Origin: CBDBND01 sp965262665
Lineage (GTDB): Bacteria > Pseudomonadota > Alphaproteobacteria > Rhodospirillales > Rhodospirillaceae
Reading direction: 5' to 3'
DNA length: 64,000 nt
Assembly: GCA_965262665.1 (NCBI GenBank)
Contig: CBDHFR010000004.1
Span: 1,302,001 to 1,366,000 of the forward strand
Part shown: positions 19,086 through 27,756 of the stretch, one piece after another
Position numbering within the stretch: the stretch's first letter is position 1
How the letters are laid out: every line of letters begins with the position of its first letter
Translations under genes and position numbers: made by a program
The notes under the pieces: generated by a model
What the model was told of the DNA's origin: nothing
The model's input: only the letters and a program-made list of their open reading frames with translations
The model's database searches: none

Positions 19086-19299
19086 CCTTCTTCTTGCGGA
19101 GGATCAGCGATGATTGCCGCCCCTGCGAGCGCAAAAAAGACCGACCCAACACACTGGGTTATCCCAAACGGATCGCCGACGTCCTACACCCAAATCCACC
19201 GCATGAGGTTTTCGGAAGGGGCAGGTGCCAGTACCCGACAACTGGGGACTATTCCGCCGGTGAATTGACCCTTTTTGCTCCGGGATTGACGCGTTGAGG

Positions 19300-19752
19300 C
19301 TAATTGAAGAAAGGAGTGCTTTGATTAGGGTCCGGACTCATTAGATCCACCATATGACGGCAGCGGCGAGGGTGATGGCAGATAAGGAAGTTTTTGATGT
19401 TTCTATCGAAGCGTGTTGCGATGCGCCGCCAGTCTTTGAGGCGGCAGAACATGCGCTCGATGATGTTGCGTTGCTTGTAGAGTGTCTTGTTATAGTCGTA
19501 CTGAACCTTGCGGTTTGAGCGAGGTGGAATGACTGCTTTGGTGACCCACTCTGCCAGCCACTCTCGCAGGGCATTGCTGTCATAGCCTTTATCGGCGACC
19601 AGTTGGTTGGCCGGCGGTAGAGCCTCGATACTCTGCTTTGCAACCTTGCAATCATGGACGTTTCCCGGGGTCAGGAGCAAAACGAGCGGTCGGCCTTTGT
19701 CGTCGCAGACGGCATGGAGCTTGATGTTGCGCCCTGTAAAGTCCATAGGCAA
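19300..19752 (-). pseudogene. IS5-family (IS427-like) transposase, 3' part
   Basis: The catalytic part of an IS5-family transposase: GRNIKLHAVCDDKGRPLVL, the segment LVADKGYDSNALREWL with an acidic residue, and QRNIIERMFCRLKDWRRIAT with the catalytic glutamate. The N-terminal part upstream of 19752 is missing. Near 19395 the frame shifts: the usual ending AAAVIWW continues in another frame. An IS-end-like sequence GGTCCGGACTCA is present at about 19330-19341. Confidence 0.82.
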
Positions 19753-20616
19753 AAATAACTACTTACGCAGCAGCCACTGCAGTTCGCTGCGGTTCTACAT
19801 GAAGTCCGATCGTCAATGTTTGATGCGAGTAATGGAAGCTTTCAAACTGAAAGACGTGGTGTTCGCCATTATCGTCCATTAGGAGAATGTCGCTTTCGCC
19901 AAGCGGCCCACCTCTCTTGTTTGAGCAGTATTCGACTACCTGATCAAACACGGTTGATTCTGGAACATTGGTAAATTTCGTCTCAAAAGCTGGCGATTGA
20001 ATGAAGTGTTTACACGGCTCTTTCGGATCAAAATCTGGCTTACGGCGATCAGGATGGGGGTGATCGGTGATTAATCCAACAATAGGTGTATCCGCACCCC
20101 AAGTTTCTACGCATCTCCAGAACGTTGTTGCATAGGTATTGCCGAACCTCTCCTTGAGAACCTTCATCGAAGCTAAACCGGGTGGTAGATCAATCGCCTC
20201 ATTTACAAACTTCTCCCTTAAGAAGAGCAATCGTGCCGCCGCAAAATTCGCTTCTGATTCAAGTAGGGCGTGGCACGCGGGAACAAGCGTATGCTCGTCG
20301 TCACCAAGCATAGCGCCTTTATGCCACGGCAATATACTGTGGCCGATCTCGTGAGCCTCACTCCATCGGTGTTTAAGCTTCGGTTGAGATTCGTCGATGA
20401 GAATTCTTTTTTGATCAGGGATGTAGAGTGCTCGCAGGTCCAGCTTGCGGACCGCCTCAATCAATAAGGTCGGTCTTAGAAGAACCTGTTTTCCAGCAAC
20501 CCTCAGTTTCGATACCGTTTCTTGCAATATTCCAGGATCATCTAAGGAATAGTGGACTGGTACCGGTAAAATGGAGAGTGCCTTCTGTTAAAGTTTAAAC
20601 TCAACAGGAGGCCCAT

Positions 20617-20892
20617 ATGGGTATCGGAAGAACTGAGGAATTTCGTTCTGAAGCCGTTCGGATTGCATTGACGAGCGGGCTATCACACAAGCAAGTTGCC
20701 GCCGATCTTGGCATTGGCCTGTCTACATTAGGCAAGTGGATTACCGCTCATAAGCACACTGAGCTGCTGTCCGGCCCTCATAATGATAAAGACAAGGAAT
20801 TGGCTCGCCTTTGCAAGGAGAACAGGACATTGCGTGAGGAGCGGGACATTTTAAAAAAAGCGACGGCCTTCTTCGCGAGCCAAAGCCGATGA
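20617..20892 (+). CDS. IS3 OrfA (helix-turn-helix), copy A
   Basis: A 91-residue OrfA with an HTH_Tnp_1 fold (GLSHKQVAADLGIGLSTLGK) and a C-terminal leucine-zipper-like helix (KELARLCKENRTLREERDIL). AGGAGG lies about nine bases before the ATG. An A-rich heptamer A-AAA-AAG near its end is a plausible -1 frameshift site for making the OrfAB transposase. Stop and next start overlap as ATGA. Confidence 0.92.
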   Translation: MGIGRTEEFRSEAVRIALTSGLSHKQVAADLGIGLSTLGKWITAHKHTELLSGPHNDKDKELARLCKENRTLREERDILKKATAFFASQSR

Positions 20893-21746
20893 GGTTTTAT
20901 TTCATCGCAAAGGAGAAGGCCAATTTTTCAATCTGCAGGATGTGCAAAGTCCTGAGGGTCAGTGAAAGCGGCTACTACGCTTGGGTGTCTCGCCCTGCCA
21001 GTCAGCGCCAACGCGACGACAGGGTCTATTTGGCCCATATTCGTGCCGAACATGCCCGTAATTATCGGGCCTATGGTCGCCAGCGAATGACTGATGAACT
21101 CAGGGATCAAGGCATCGTCATTGGTGAACGCCGGGTCGGGCGGTTGATGCGGGAGAACGATATTCGCATCGTCAGAACTCATAAATTCAAACGCACGACA
21201 AACAGTAATCACAACCACAACATAGCTCCCAACCTTCTGGATGGAGATTTTCAGGCCACGGGACCAAACCAGAAATGGGCCGGTGATATCAGCTATCTCT
21301 GGACGGCAGCGGGCTGGCTGTATCTTGCGGTGATCATCGATTTGTATTCACGCCGTGTCATTGGCTGGGCCGTCAGCGACAGGCTCAAACGGGATTTGCC
21401 GATCAAGGCTCTGAAAAGGGCCATTGCATTGCGACAACCGCCACCAGGGGTCATTCATCATTCTGATCGTGGCTCGCAGTATTGCTCCAACGATTACCGG
21501 AAACTTCTCAAAGACCACGGCTTTCTCTCTTCGATGTCTGGCAAAGGGAATTGCTATGGCAATGCGACTGTAGAAACGTTCTTCAAATCATTGAAAGCAG
21601 AATTAATATGGAGGGAACACTATGAAACCAGGGAACAGGCACAAAACGCCCTGTTCCATTATATCAATGGATTTTATAATCCGCGTCGTCGCCATTCATA
21701 TCTGGGCAGCATCAGTCCGGTGAAGTGCGAAAGTATGGCGGCTTAG
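20889..21746 (+). CDS. IS3 OrfB integrase (DDE), copy A
   Basis: A 285-residue OrfB with the HTH_21 region (RMCKVLRVSESGYYAWVSR) and a complete rve catalytic domain: aspartate in KWAGDISYLWTAAGW, aspartate in IHHSDRGSQYCSNDY, glutamate in GNATVETFFKSLK. It appears intact and potentially active. It differs from copies B and C at residue 4 (Y instead of H). Confidence 0.93.
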   Translation: MRFYFIAKEKANFSICRMCKVLRVSESGYYAWVSRPASQRQRDDRVYLAHIRAEHARNYRAYGRQRMTDELRDQGIVIGERRVGRLMRENDIRIVRTHKFKRTTNSNHNHNIAPNLLDGDFQATGPNQKWAGDISYLWTAAGWLYLAVIIDLYSRRVIGWAVSDRLKRDLPIKALKRAIALRQPPPGVIHHSDRGSQYCSNDYRKLLKDHGFLSSMSGKGNCYGNATVETFFKSLKAELIWREHYETREQAQNALFHYINGFYNPRRRHSYLGSISPVKCESMAA

Positions 21747-21908
21747 GTGAGAAGGTAACTCTCCACTTTTGCGGTGCAGGTCCAAAGATGCGGTTCGGGA
21801 TTGCCTAATCCATTGAGAACCCGTTCAACGCGTTTATCGATATCTGCCGCTGTTTTCGTTCTCAGTATCTTGTTCTTGGCCAAAGCGGCCCCCTTCCCAT
21901 CACGACGT

Positions 21909-22391
21909 CTATTTTTCACTTAAAACAGAAATTAGTCCTTCCAAGGCAGCCTGCTCTTCTGGGCTCAAAGATGCGATTGACTCCGATTTGGCAGCATATC
22001 TGACCGCTGCTTCGACATACTGAATGTCCTTTGGCCTCGTTAGGCCAGACAGACCCATCAGTCTTTTGTGAGACACCTTAAAGATAAGAGCCAGTTGATA
22101 CAGAGTTCGAGAGTCCGGCATATAATGCGCATCGGCCTCAATGCTCATCACCTCGGCAACATCTACATCCGCGCGCTCAGCCAAAGCTTCAACCGAGAGC
22201 TTCTGCTGTCTACGTATCAAATGTACAAATCGGCCAAGAGCTACCCGCGATTCATCGAATGCCGTTTCATGCGCTGCTTCACCGTTGAAGATCGGGTCGG
22301 CAGCGATAAGACCAGCGCTTACCTCGGCGCCAGCTTCACGCTGTGCCATGGCCTCACACCATTTCTTTGTCACTTCGATCTTCATTTCGTT
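21909..22391 (-). CDS. XRE-family regulator, partner of ImmA-type peptidase
   Basis: A protein of about 160 residues with a central XRE helix-turn-helix: LGRFVHLIRRQQKLSVEALA, then ERADVDVAEVMSIEADAHY. ATG 22391 (MKIEVTKKWCEAM) has GGAAG seven bases upstream. Its stop is about 25 bases before the ImmA-type gene, the classical repressor-protease operon of mobile elements. The IS3 copy B ends only 18 bases upstream of its start, so the native promoter has been replaced. Codon content is like the neighbours. Confidence 0.85.
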   Translation of the reverse strand, partial: NEMKIEVTKKWCEAMAQREAGAEVSAGLIAADPIFNGEAAHETAFDESRVALGRFVHLIRRQQKLSVEALAERADVDVAEVMSIEADAHYMPDSRTLYQLALIFKVSHKRLMGLSGLTRPKDIQYVEAAVRYAAKSESIASLSPEEQAALEGLISVLSEK

Positions 22392-22446
22392 CTTCCTTTC
22401 TCTATGAATGGACCTGCACCGCAAAAGTGGAGAGTTACCTTCTCAC

Positions 22447-23304
22447 CTAAGCCGCCATACTTTCGCACTTCACCGGACTGATGCTGCCCAGATATGAATG
22501 GCGACGACGCGGATTATAAAATCCATTGATATAATGGAACAGGGCGTTTTGTGCCTGTTCCCTGGTTTCATAGTGTTCCCTCCATATTAATTCTGCTTTC
22601 AATGATTTGAAGAACGTTTCTACAGTCGCATTGCCATAGCAATTCCCTTTGCCAGACATCGAAGAGAGAAAGCCGTGGTCTTTGAGAAGTTTCCGGTAAT
22701 CGTTGGAGCAATACTGCGAGCCACGATCAGAATGATGAATGACCCCTGGTGGCGGTTGTCGCAATGCAATGGCCCTTTTCAGAGCCTTGATCGGCAAATC
22801 CCGTTTGAGCCTGTCGCTGACGGCCCAGCCAATGACACGGCGTGAATACAAATCGATGATCACCGCAAGATACAGCCAGCCCGCTGCCGTCCAGAGATAG
22901 CTGATATCACCGGCCCATTTCTGGTTTGGTCCCGTGGCCTGAAAATCTCCATCCAGAAGGTTGGGAGCTATGTTGTGGTTGTGATTACTGTTTGTCGTGC
23001 GTTTGAATTTATGAGTTCTGACGATGCGAATATCGTTCTCCCGCATCAACCGCCCGACCCGGCGTTCACCAATGACGATGCCTTGATCCCTGAGTTCATC
23101 AGTCATTCGCTGGCGACCATAGGCCCGATAATTACGGGCATGTTCGGCACGAATATGGGCCAAATAGACCCTGTCGTCGCGTTGGCGCTGACTGGCAGGG
23201 CGAGACACCCAAGCGTAGTAGCCGCTTTCACTGACCCTCAGGACTTTGCACATCCTGCAGATTGAAAAATTGGCCTTCTCCTTTGCGATGAAATGAAACC
23301 TCAT
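22447..23304 (-). CDS. IS3 OrfB integrase (DDE), copy B
   Basis: Identical to copy A apart from H at residue 4. All three catalytic acidic residues (WAGDIS, HHSDRG, ATVETFF) are present and the frame is complete. Confidence 0.92.
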   Translation of the reverse strand: MRFHFIAKEKANFSICRMCKVLRVSESGYYAWVSRPASQRQRDDRVYLAHIRAEHARNYRAYGRQRMTDELRDQGIVIGERRVGRLMRENDIRIVRTHKFKRTTNSNHNHNIAPNLLDGDFQATGPNQKWAGDISYLWTAAGWLYLAVIIDLYSRRVIGWAVSDRLKRDLPIKALKRAIALRQPPPGVIHHSDRGSQYCSNDYRKLLKDHGFLSSMSGKGNCYGNATVETFFKSLKAELIWREHYETREQAQNALFHYINGFYNPRRRHSYLGSISPVKCESMAA

Positions 23305-23576
23305 CGGCTTTGGCTCGCGAAGAAGGCCGTCGCTTTTTTTAAAATGTCCCGCTCCTCACGCAATGTCCTGTTCTCCTTGCAAAGGCGAGCCAATTCCTTG
23401 TCTTTATCATTATGAGGGCCGGACAGCAGCTCAGTGTGCTTATGACTGGTAATCCACTTGCCTAATGTAGACAGGCCAATGCCAAGATCGGCGGCAACTT
23501 GCTTGTGTGATAGCCCGCTCGTCAATGCAATCCGAACGGCTTCAGAACGAAATTCCTCAGTTCTTCCGATACCCAT
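23301..23576 (-). CDS. IS3 OrfA (helix-turn-helix), copy B
   Basis: A 91-residue OrfA differing from copy A by one residue (TSHKHTE instead of TAHKHTE). Same ATGA overlap with orfB and same A-rich slip site. Confidence 0.92.
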   Translation of the reverse strand: MGIGRTEEFRSEAVRIALTSGLSHKQVAADLGIGLSTLGKWITSHKHTELLSGPHNDKDKELARLCKENRTLREERDILKKATAFFASQSR

Positions 23577-23640
23577 ATGGGCCTCCTGTTGAGTTTAAAC
23601 TTTAACAGAAGGCACTCTCCATTTTACCGGTACCAGTCCA

Positions 23641-24342
23641 GTTCCTAAGGCTCGCCGTTATCGAGTGCGTCTGTGGGATGGGGATGGGTTTGACGAAAAA
23701 CGCTCATTGAACGACCCACTGCCTACGGGTCGCCAGATTCTCGACCTCTTTGACCGCCATCCGGAGGATGAGCACGTTCTGCTACTGCTGTCTCGGGCTG
23801 ACGGCCTAACCGAAATCGGTCTCACCGAGACAATCGATATTCGTGGTCGAGGTGCCGAGCGCTTCGTTGCCTTCAAGACCGACCGCGTATGGAATTGGTC
23901 TATCGATGGGCAGCGCTATCTTTGGGGAGCGCGCCACATTCCGGAGGCCCTCGTGCGCTTAGTTGCCCGTATTCCCGAAACCACGGCGTTATTCCTTGAG
24001 AAGGCGAACGTTCCCGATGAGGAAGTCGCCACCGGTTCACTCATCGACCTCAATGCCAAGGGTCTGGAACGGCTCTATTCGAAGGACCGCCATTGGGAAC
24101 TGAACGTACAAGGTGTCGTGATCGCCCTGACCGCGCCCCTGGTGGTGGTCAAAGATGCGCTCGTTAAAGCGGGATTCGACCCAGATGCTGGCTGGATCGC
24201 CATTCTCAAGAAAGTAGGCCAGCCGAAACAACCAGTGGAGTTGACCGACGTAATCGATCTAAGCACACCTGGCATCGAAAAGCTGCGCCTGACAAGCGAC
24301 CCTAAAGTTCAACTATTGAACATGGGCTTGGCTGCGAGGTAG
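23641..24342 (+). CDS. Multi-ubiquitin-domain protein, 5' end cut by IS3
   Basis: The frame is open from the IS3 border and encodes about 233 residues without a start codon of its own at the natural position (GTG or ATG codons inside could serve). Three tandem modules of about 70-75 residues are visible, each with a ubiquitin-like beta-grasp rhythm and a closing D(L/I)-x-x-x-G-x-E signature: ETIDIRGRGAERF, then SLIDLNAKGLERLYSKDRHW, then DVIDLSTPGIEKLRL. Module starts read RYRVRLWDGDG, VWNWSIDGQRY and WELNVQGVVI. This matches the bacterial multiubiquitin family, whose members occur beside E1/E2-like and JAB-peptidase genes. None of those partners is adjacent here. Only a few N-terminal residues seem lost. 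Confidence 0.75.
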   Translation, partial: VPKARRYRVRLWDGDGFDEKRSLNDPLPTGRQILDLFDRHPEDEHVLLLLSRADGLTEIGLTETIDIRGRGAERFVAFKTDRVWNWSIDGQRYLWGARHIPEALVRLVARIPETTALFLEKANVPDEEVATGSLIDLNAKGLERLYSKDRHWELNVQGVVIALTAPLVVVKDALVKAGFDPDAGWIAILKKVGQPKQPVELTDVIDLSTPGIEKLRLTSDPKVQLLNMGLAAR

Positions 24343-24425
24343 GTACATACTGGCCGCTAGCTTCCGGGCGGAACCGGCGGATAGGCTGCGTTTGGCGAGC
24401 GAAGTGCATCATTAAGGACTGCCCG

Positions 24426-25487
24426 ATGGACTACGTCCTGCGTCAACACGGACGCGCCACTCTCGATTTCCTGTCGTCATTCGGTGGGGTCATGGGGTCA
24501 CTTCTGACGGACCAGCAGGCCGCGTTGGACACGGCCAAACTCAACAATGAGACATTGCCCAACGACCTAGACGAACGTTCGGTCGAGATCGAGGCGGCCC
24601 TGGGAAAGGTTCCCGCTTTTCGCGCCGCCAATGTGATCGGCGAATGGCACGCCGAACATCACGCCAGGATCGCCGCAGAGGCCTTCGAGGAAATCCAGGA
24701 GGACATCATGCCTTCCTTGGACGCGTTGGCCGAAGGCGACACCATTTTAACACCCGACCAGGACCTTCAGGTCCCCAAGTACTGGCTCTATCCTGTTCAC
24801 CGCACCACCGGCGGCTGGGACGGCCACCGTCACATGGGGTTCATCCATGCCGAATTGATCTATCGCTATGTGGTCGGCAAGAACGCCAGGGCGCCGGCCG
24901 CTGGCGGTGTCGCCGGAGACATTTTTACGGAACGCAAGGCATTCGCCCAAGAGGCGCCGCGCCGGGACTATGAGCACATCGTTGAAATCGGATGCTCGTC
25001 GGGTTTTTACACCATGCAGCTTGCCGAGGTGTTCCCCGGCGCCATGATTTCCGCATACGATATTTCCATTGCCCAACTGGAACAGGCACAACGCAACGGC
25101 AATGCTCTCGGCCGCGCGTGGTCGCTTTTTCAAGGGGATGCTCAGGCTACGGGATTGGCCGATGAAAGTTGTGACTTGTTCACATCTTTTATCATCCTCC
25201 ACGAACTGCCGGTGGATGTGATCGAGAACATTCTACGGGAAGGATTCCGTGTGCTGAAACCGGGCGGTGACCTTATGTTCGGCGACGTCGCCCCGTATCA
25301 CACCCTCGACAAGATCTCCGAATGGCGAACGGATTATCATGCGCGCTACGGCGGCGAGCCCTATTGGCGCGGTGCGTCTACCACGGATATGGTGGGCCTG
25401 CTGGAAGACATCGGCTTCGTCGACGCAAAGTCGTACGGCGTGGCGCCAACCAACTTTCCCTGGGTTACCCACGGACGTAAACCGTAA
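24426..25487 (+). CDS. SAM-dependent methyltransferase (class I)
   Basis: A 353-residue protein: an N-terminal helical domain (about 1-150) followed by a Rossmann methyltransferase domain with motif I VEIGCSSGFYTMQLAE, an acidic residue in SAYDIS, and RVLKPGGDLMFGDV. It has no leader peptide. Architecture resembles the two leader-bearing methyltransferases at 49081 and 61640, including an N-terminal extension before the SAM motif, so it may be a distant paralogue. A small gene follows after six bases. The substrate is unknown. Confidence 0.85.
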   Translation: MDYVLRQHGRATLDFLSSFGGVMGSLLTDQQAALDTAKLNNETLPNDLDERSVEIEAALGKVPAFRAANVIGEWHAEHHARIAAEAFEEIQEDIMPSLDALAEGDTILTPDQDLQVPKYWLYPVHRTTGGWDGHRHMGFIHAELIYRYVVGKNARAPAAGGVAGDIFTERKAFAQEAPRRDYEHIVEIGCSSGFYTMQLAEVFPGAMISAYDISIAQLEQAQRNGNALGRAWSLFQGDAQATGLADESCDLFTSFIILHELPVDVIENILREGFRVLKPGGDLMFGDVAPYHTLDKISEWRTDYHARYGGEPYWRGASTTDMVGLLEDIGFVDAKSYGVAPTNFPWVTHGRKP

Positions 25488-25493
25488 ACGGCC

Positions 25494-25682
25494 ATGCCGG
25501 AGCCGAAACTCCACCCGTCCAATGACCAGACTCGGCGATGCAAGACCTTGCAGACGGAGGACGTCGAAAAAGTCGGCCAAGCCATCACAATCTTGGCCAC
25601 CGAGTTGTGGGCGGTGAAGGACCGGCAATACGTTACGGAAACGGTCCTGAAAGCTCACGGTATCGACACTAGAGCGGTTTGA
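25494..25682 (+). CDS. Small hypothetical protein downstream of methyltransferase
   Basis: A 62-residue acidic/basic mixed protein (EDVEKVGQAITILATELWAV, then YVTETVLKAHGID) starting six bases after the methyltransferase stop. The spacing points to co-transcription. No family recognised; the helical pattern could be a partner or regulatory subunit. The last codons overlap an IS630-like end at 25671. Confidence 0.55.
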   Translation: MPEPKLHPSNDQTRRCKTLQTEDVEKVGQAITILATELWAVKDRQYVTETVLKAHGIDTRAV

Positions 25683-25720
25683 CTGAATTGTGAATCGAAG
25701 GGGATTCCCAAGCGTCCCTG
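25671..25720. mobile_element. IS630-like end remnant
   Basis: TAGAGCGGTTTGACTGAATT with a following GTGAATCG resembles the end of the IS630 derivative at 9744 (TAGAGCATGATCTGACC, then GATTGAATCG). Only this end is recognisable; it may be a relic of an excised or truncated copy. Confidence 0.4.
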
Positions 25721-25735
25721 TCTCTTCCGTTTACC

Positions 25736-26347
25736 TTATCCGCTGGTATTCATGGTGCAATCCACTGAGATGTGAGCACTTGACGATAGCGCCATGGCGT
25801 TTGACGGGTCGGGATTCGGGGAATCTTTGCCCAATGAAAGATGTGTCCGGACACGATTGTAGTACCGCGCGTAGTTTCTGAGCGTCCGCCTCAGGTGAGG
25901 TTCACCGAAAATGATTGTGTGATCGAGGCATTCACGCCGGACTGAGCCGATGACACACTCGACGTATCCATTCTGCCAAGGCGATCTTGGTGCAACGGGG
26001 CGGTCTCTGATTCCTATCGCATCCAGGCACCGTTTGAAAACCTCACCGTAGCTGGCATCCCGGTCTCGAATCAGGTACCGCGGCGCGGTCTCCCACGGAA
26101 ACGCTTGGCTGACCTGATTGGCGATCCAGGCCGCAGTAGGATGATAGGTGGAGTTCGTCCAGACGAGTTCACGCCTCGTCAGGTGAAGGATCACCAGCCC
26201 GTACAGCAGCTTGAAGCTTGCCGTTGGCATCACAAACAGATCGACTGCCGCGATGGCATCTTTATGGTTGTTTATGAACGTCCTCCAGCTTTGCCCGCGG
26301 GGCCGGTAGCACCGCCGAAGATATTTGCTTACTGTGGATTGGGACAC
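25736..26347 (-). pseudogene. Integrase-core (rve) transposase, N-terminally truncated
   Basis: The catalytic core of a DDE transposase with integrase fold: aspartate in AIAAVDLFVMPTASF, aspartate in RYLIRDRDASYGEVF, glutamate region in PWQNGYVECVIGSVRRECLD. The N-terminal helix-turn-helix part is missing upstream of 26347 and the C-terminal end is altered after SLGKDSPNPDPS. The pattern is that of IS481-like or unclassified rve transposases. Confidence 0.78.
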
Positions 26348-26377
26348 ATCAAAACGAAGGATAAGACCGGTGTTGGC

Positions 26378-26570
26378 ATTGTCAGACTAAATCGGCTTGA
26401 GCTGGGAGGTAGGGTCTCCTAGCCAACCGTTGATGGACAATCACTTCCGGTATTTCAGCAGGCCACCCGAGGTCGTCCGCTACCCCTTGTCGTTGAAACA
26501 CGTCGAAAATCTCCTGTTTGAGCGGGGCATCGACATTTACCACGAGACCGTGCGGCATTGGTGGAACCTA
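26378..26570 (+). pseudogene. IS6-family element, left end and transposase N-terminus
   Basis: It starts with the IS end GGCATTGTCAGACTAAATCG and, from ATG 26433, encodes DNHFRYFSRPPEVVRYPLSL, then LLFERGIDIYHETVRHWWN, the N-terminal zinc-finger-like/HTH part of IS6-type transposases. The frame is cut exactly where the palindromic repeat at 26569 starts, so the catalytic domain is gone. Confidence 0.78.
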
Positions 26571-26646
26571 TCCCTTCTGAAAACCTCATCCGCTGATCTT
26601 TATGATGCAAACCGTCCAGATGTAGATGAAGTTTTCGAAAGGGATA
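26569..26646 (+). repeat. Palindromic repeat, copy 1
   Basis: A 78-bp palindrome with arms TATCCCTTCTGAAAACCTC and, read from the other end, TATCCCTTTCGAAAACTTC, around an asymmetric core GATCTTTATGATGCAAACCG. Other copies are at 30638, 39129, 54411 and 54728. This copy truncates the IS6 transposase. Confidence 0.75.
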
Positions 26647-26673
26647 GGGACCCGCAGCGTTTCACACTAACTA

Positions 26674-27285
26674 TTACTCCGTTTCTTTGGCCGGCTCGGC
26701 CCGGTCAGACGTGCGCTCGTAGGGCAGGGCGTTTTCTGGAAATCCGGGCGAGACAGTCTTGCGGTACATGTGCTCCACATAGGTCATGGGCGCCATGGCC
26801 AATTCCGCATAATGAATGAACACCCAGCCCTGAGGCTTTTTGCGGAACACTGCATTGACCCGGTAATCATCGTTAATGGCAGGACGCGCTGTTAGCTTGA
26901 AGTCCAGGTTGTTGTCCCATGTAGCGATAACGATGCTGTCCGATACCTGCCGCACGCGCAAGCGATAGGGTTTGATGTGGACCTTCTCCACTAGGCTGAG
27001 CACTTGCCCCGGCGGATTGAAGTAACTGTCGAGACCGGCCTTGCCGGAGACCCAGCGGTCCCGTTCTTCGCCTAAGTAATAGGGCGCCTCTTCATCCGGA
27101 TCCCAGTTCTTTTGAATTTGCCGCCAGTCGCCGCGGTTAAACATGTCCGCCCATTCAATAACGATCTCTTCAATGGCCGCGGCCACATCTGGCGGCGCCG
27201 TGCTTTCACTGTGCAAAATGGATCGTGCCGATGCCGGAGCTTGCGAAAATGCTAAGACAGCCATCAATACAGAAAGGGCTTTCAT
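26674..27285 (-). CDS. Secreted NTF2-like (SnoaL-type) protein
   Basis: A 203-residue protein with an N-terminal Sec signal (MKALSVLMAVLAFSQAPASA) and a cone-shaped NTF2-like fold: EWADMFNRGDWRQIQKNWDP at the start of the domain, WVSGKAGLDSYFN, and VFRKKPQGWVFIHYAELAMA near the end. Such domains act as small-molecule enzymes or binding proteins; the ligand is unknown. A truncated paralogue follows upstream at 27298, separated by 12 bases, so this was a tandem pair. Confidence 0.75.
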   Translation of the reverse strand: MKALSVLMAVLAFSQAPASARSILHSESTAPPDVAAAIEEIVIEWADMFNRGDWRQIQKNWDPDEEAPYYLGEERDRWVSGKAGLDSYFNPPGQVLSLVEKVHIKPYRLRVRQVSDSIVIATWDNNLDFKLTARPAINDDYRVNAVFRKKPQGWVFIHYAELAMAPMTYVEHMYRKTVSPGFPENALPYERTSDRAEPAKETE

Positions 27286-27297
27286 GATTCTTCTCCC

Positions 27298-27502
27298 CTA
27301 AAACTGCGGCGGCTTGGCTGGTTGATTAGCCAAGTATTCCAGAAATTGGGGACTGACCTGGCTACGGTAAAGCCGTTCCATGTACATGATGGCGGACATG
27401 GCGGCTTCGCCATAGTGAATGAACTTCCAGCCGTCCTTAGTGTTACGGAACACGGCATTGGCTTTGAAGTGCTCGCCCTTGGGTGGCATAAACTGTGGCT
27501 TG
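27298..27502 (-). pseudogene. NTF2-like paralogue, 5' part lost to the IS91-like element
   Basis: The C-terminal quarter of a protein like the neighbour at 26674: FKANAVFRNTKDGWKFIHYG, then AAMSAIMYMERLYRSQVSP. The coding sequence ends abruptly at 27502, where the IS91-like element begins. Confidence 0.75.
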
Positions 27503-27756
27503 ATCTATAGGAAAATCAAAAATTCATTTTTTGTAATCTCGACGTTGTGTCGGGGCGCCCCATCCCTTTGGAGCGGCGTGCATGAGGCCGCCTCGGGAAC
27601 CCTACAGAGAGAAGGGGTTCCGGCCCTATTGATTGGGGGTGTGGTGAAACTTCTCTGGTGGCAGGCGCCGGGCCTGACTGTGGGCCGCGCCGTCAAATAC
27701 GCTACTCACCAAGCGCCGCAGCGGTCCGAGTGTGACCGCCGCCTTCCTAGCGTCAT

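Larger units (their letters stand above)
20553..21784 (+). mobile_element. IS3-family element, copy A (1232 bp)
   Basis: A complete IS3-family element. Its ends are TGGACTGGTACCGGTAAAAT on the left and, read inward from the right, TGGACCTGCACCGCAAAAG, which are imperfect inverted repeats. It carries orfA and orfB. The flanking triplets (tag and aag) do not match, so there is no direct target duplication. Copies B (22409-23640) and C (33540-36256) are nearly identical, which indicates recent activity. Confidence 0.93.
19763..21883 (-). pseudogene. ImmA/IrrE-type metallopeptidase gene interrupted by IS3
   Basis: The gene is split in two. The 5' piece (minus strand, 21883-21785) starts at a TTG with GGAAGGGGG upstream and encodes AKNKILRTKTAADIDKRVER up to GNPEPHL. 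The 3' piece (20552-19763) continues with YSLDDPGILQETVSKLRVAG, the zinc-protease motif KHRWSEAHEIGHSI (HExxH), and an intact C-terminus. About 15 residues expected between the pieces are missing, so the IS3 insertion came with a small deletion, and no target duplication is seen. ImmA/IrrE peptidases usually cleave a partner XRE-type repressor; that partner (21909-22391) lies directly upstream. Confidence 0.85.
22409..23640 (-). mobile_element. IS3-family element, copy B (1232 bp)
   Basis: The second complete copy, inverted relative to copy A. Together they bracket the 624-bp piece with the xre gene and the first part of the ImmA-type gene. Flanks (gaa and gtt) show no target duplication, which suggests deletion or recombination after insertion. 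Its right end abuts the truncated multi-ubiquitin gene. Confidence 0.93.

Noticed and set aside
20553..23640. Composite transposon made of IS3 copies A and B carrying xre
   Set aside because: The outer flanks show no target duplication and the ImmA-type gene extends beyond copy A, so the pair did not jump as a unit.
23641..25682. Complete ubiquitin-like conjugation operon
   Set aside because: The genes after the multi-ubiquitin gene are a methyltransferase and a small unknown protein; no E1, E2 or JAB motifs are seen.
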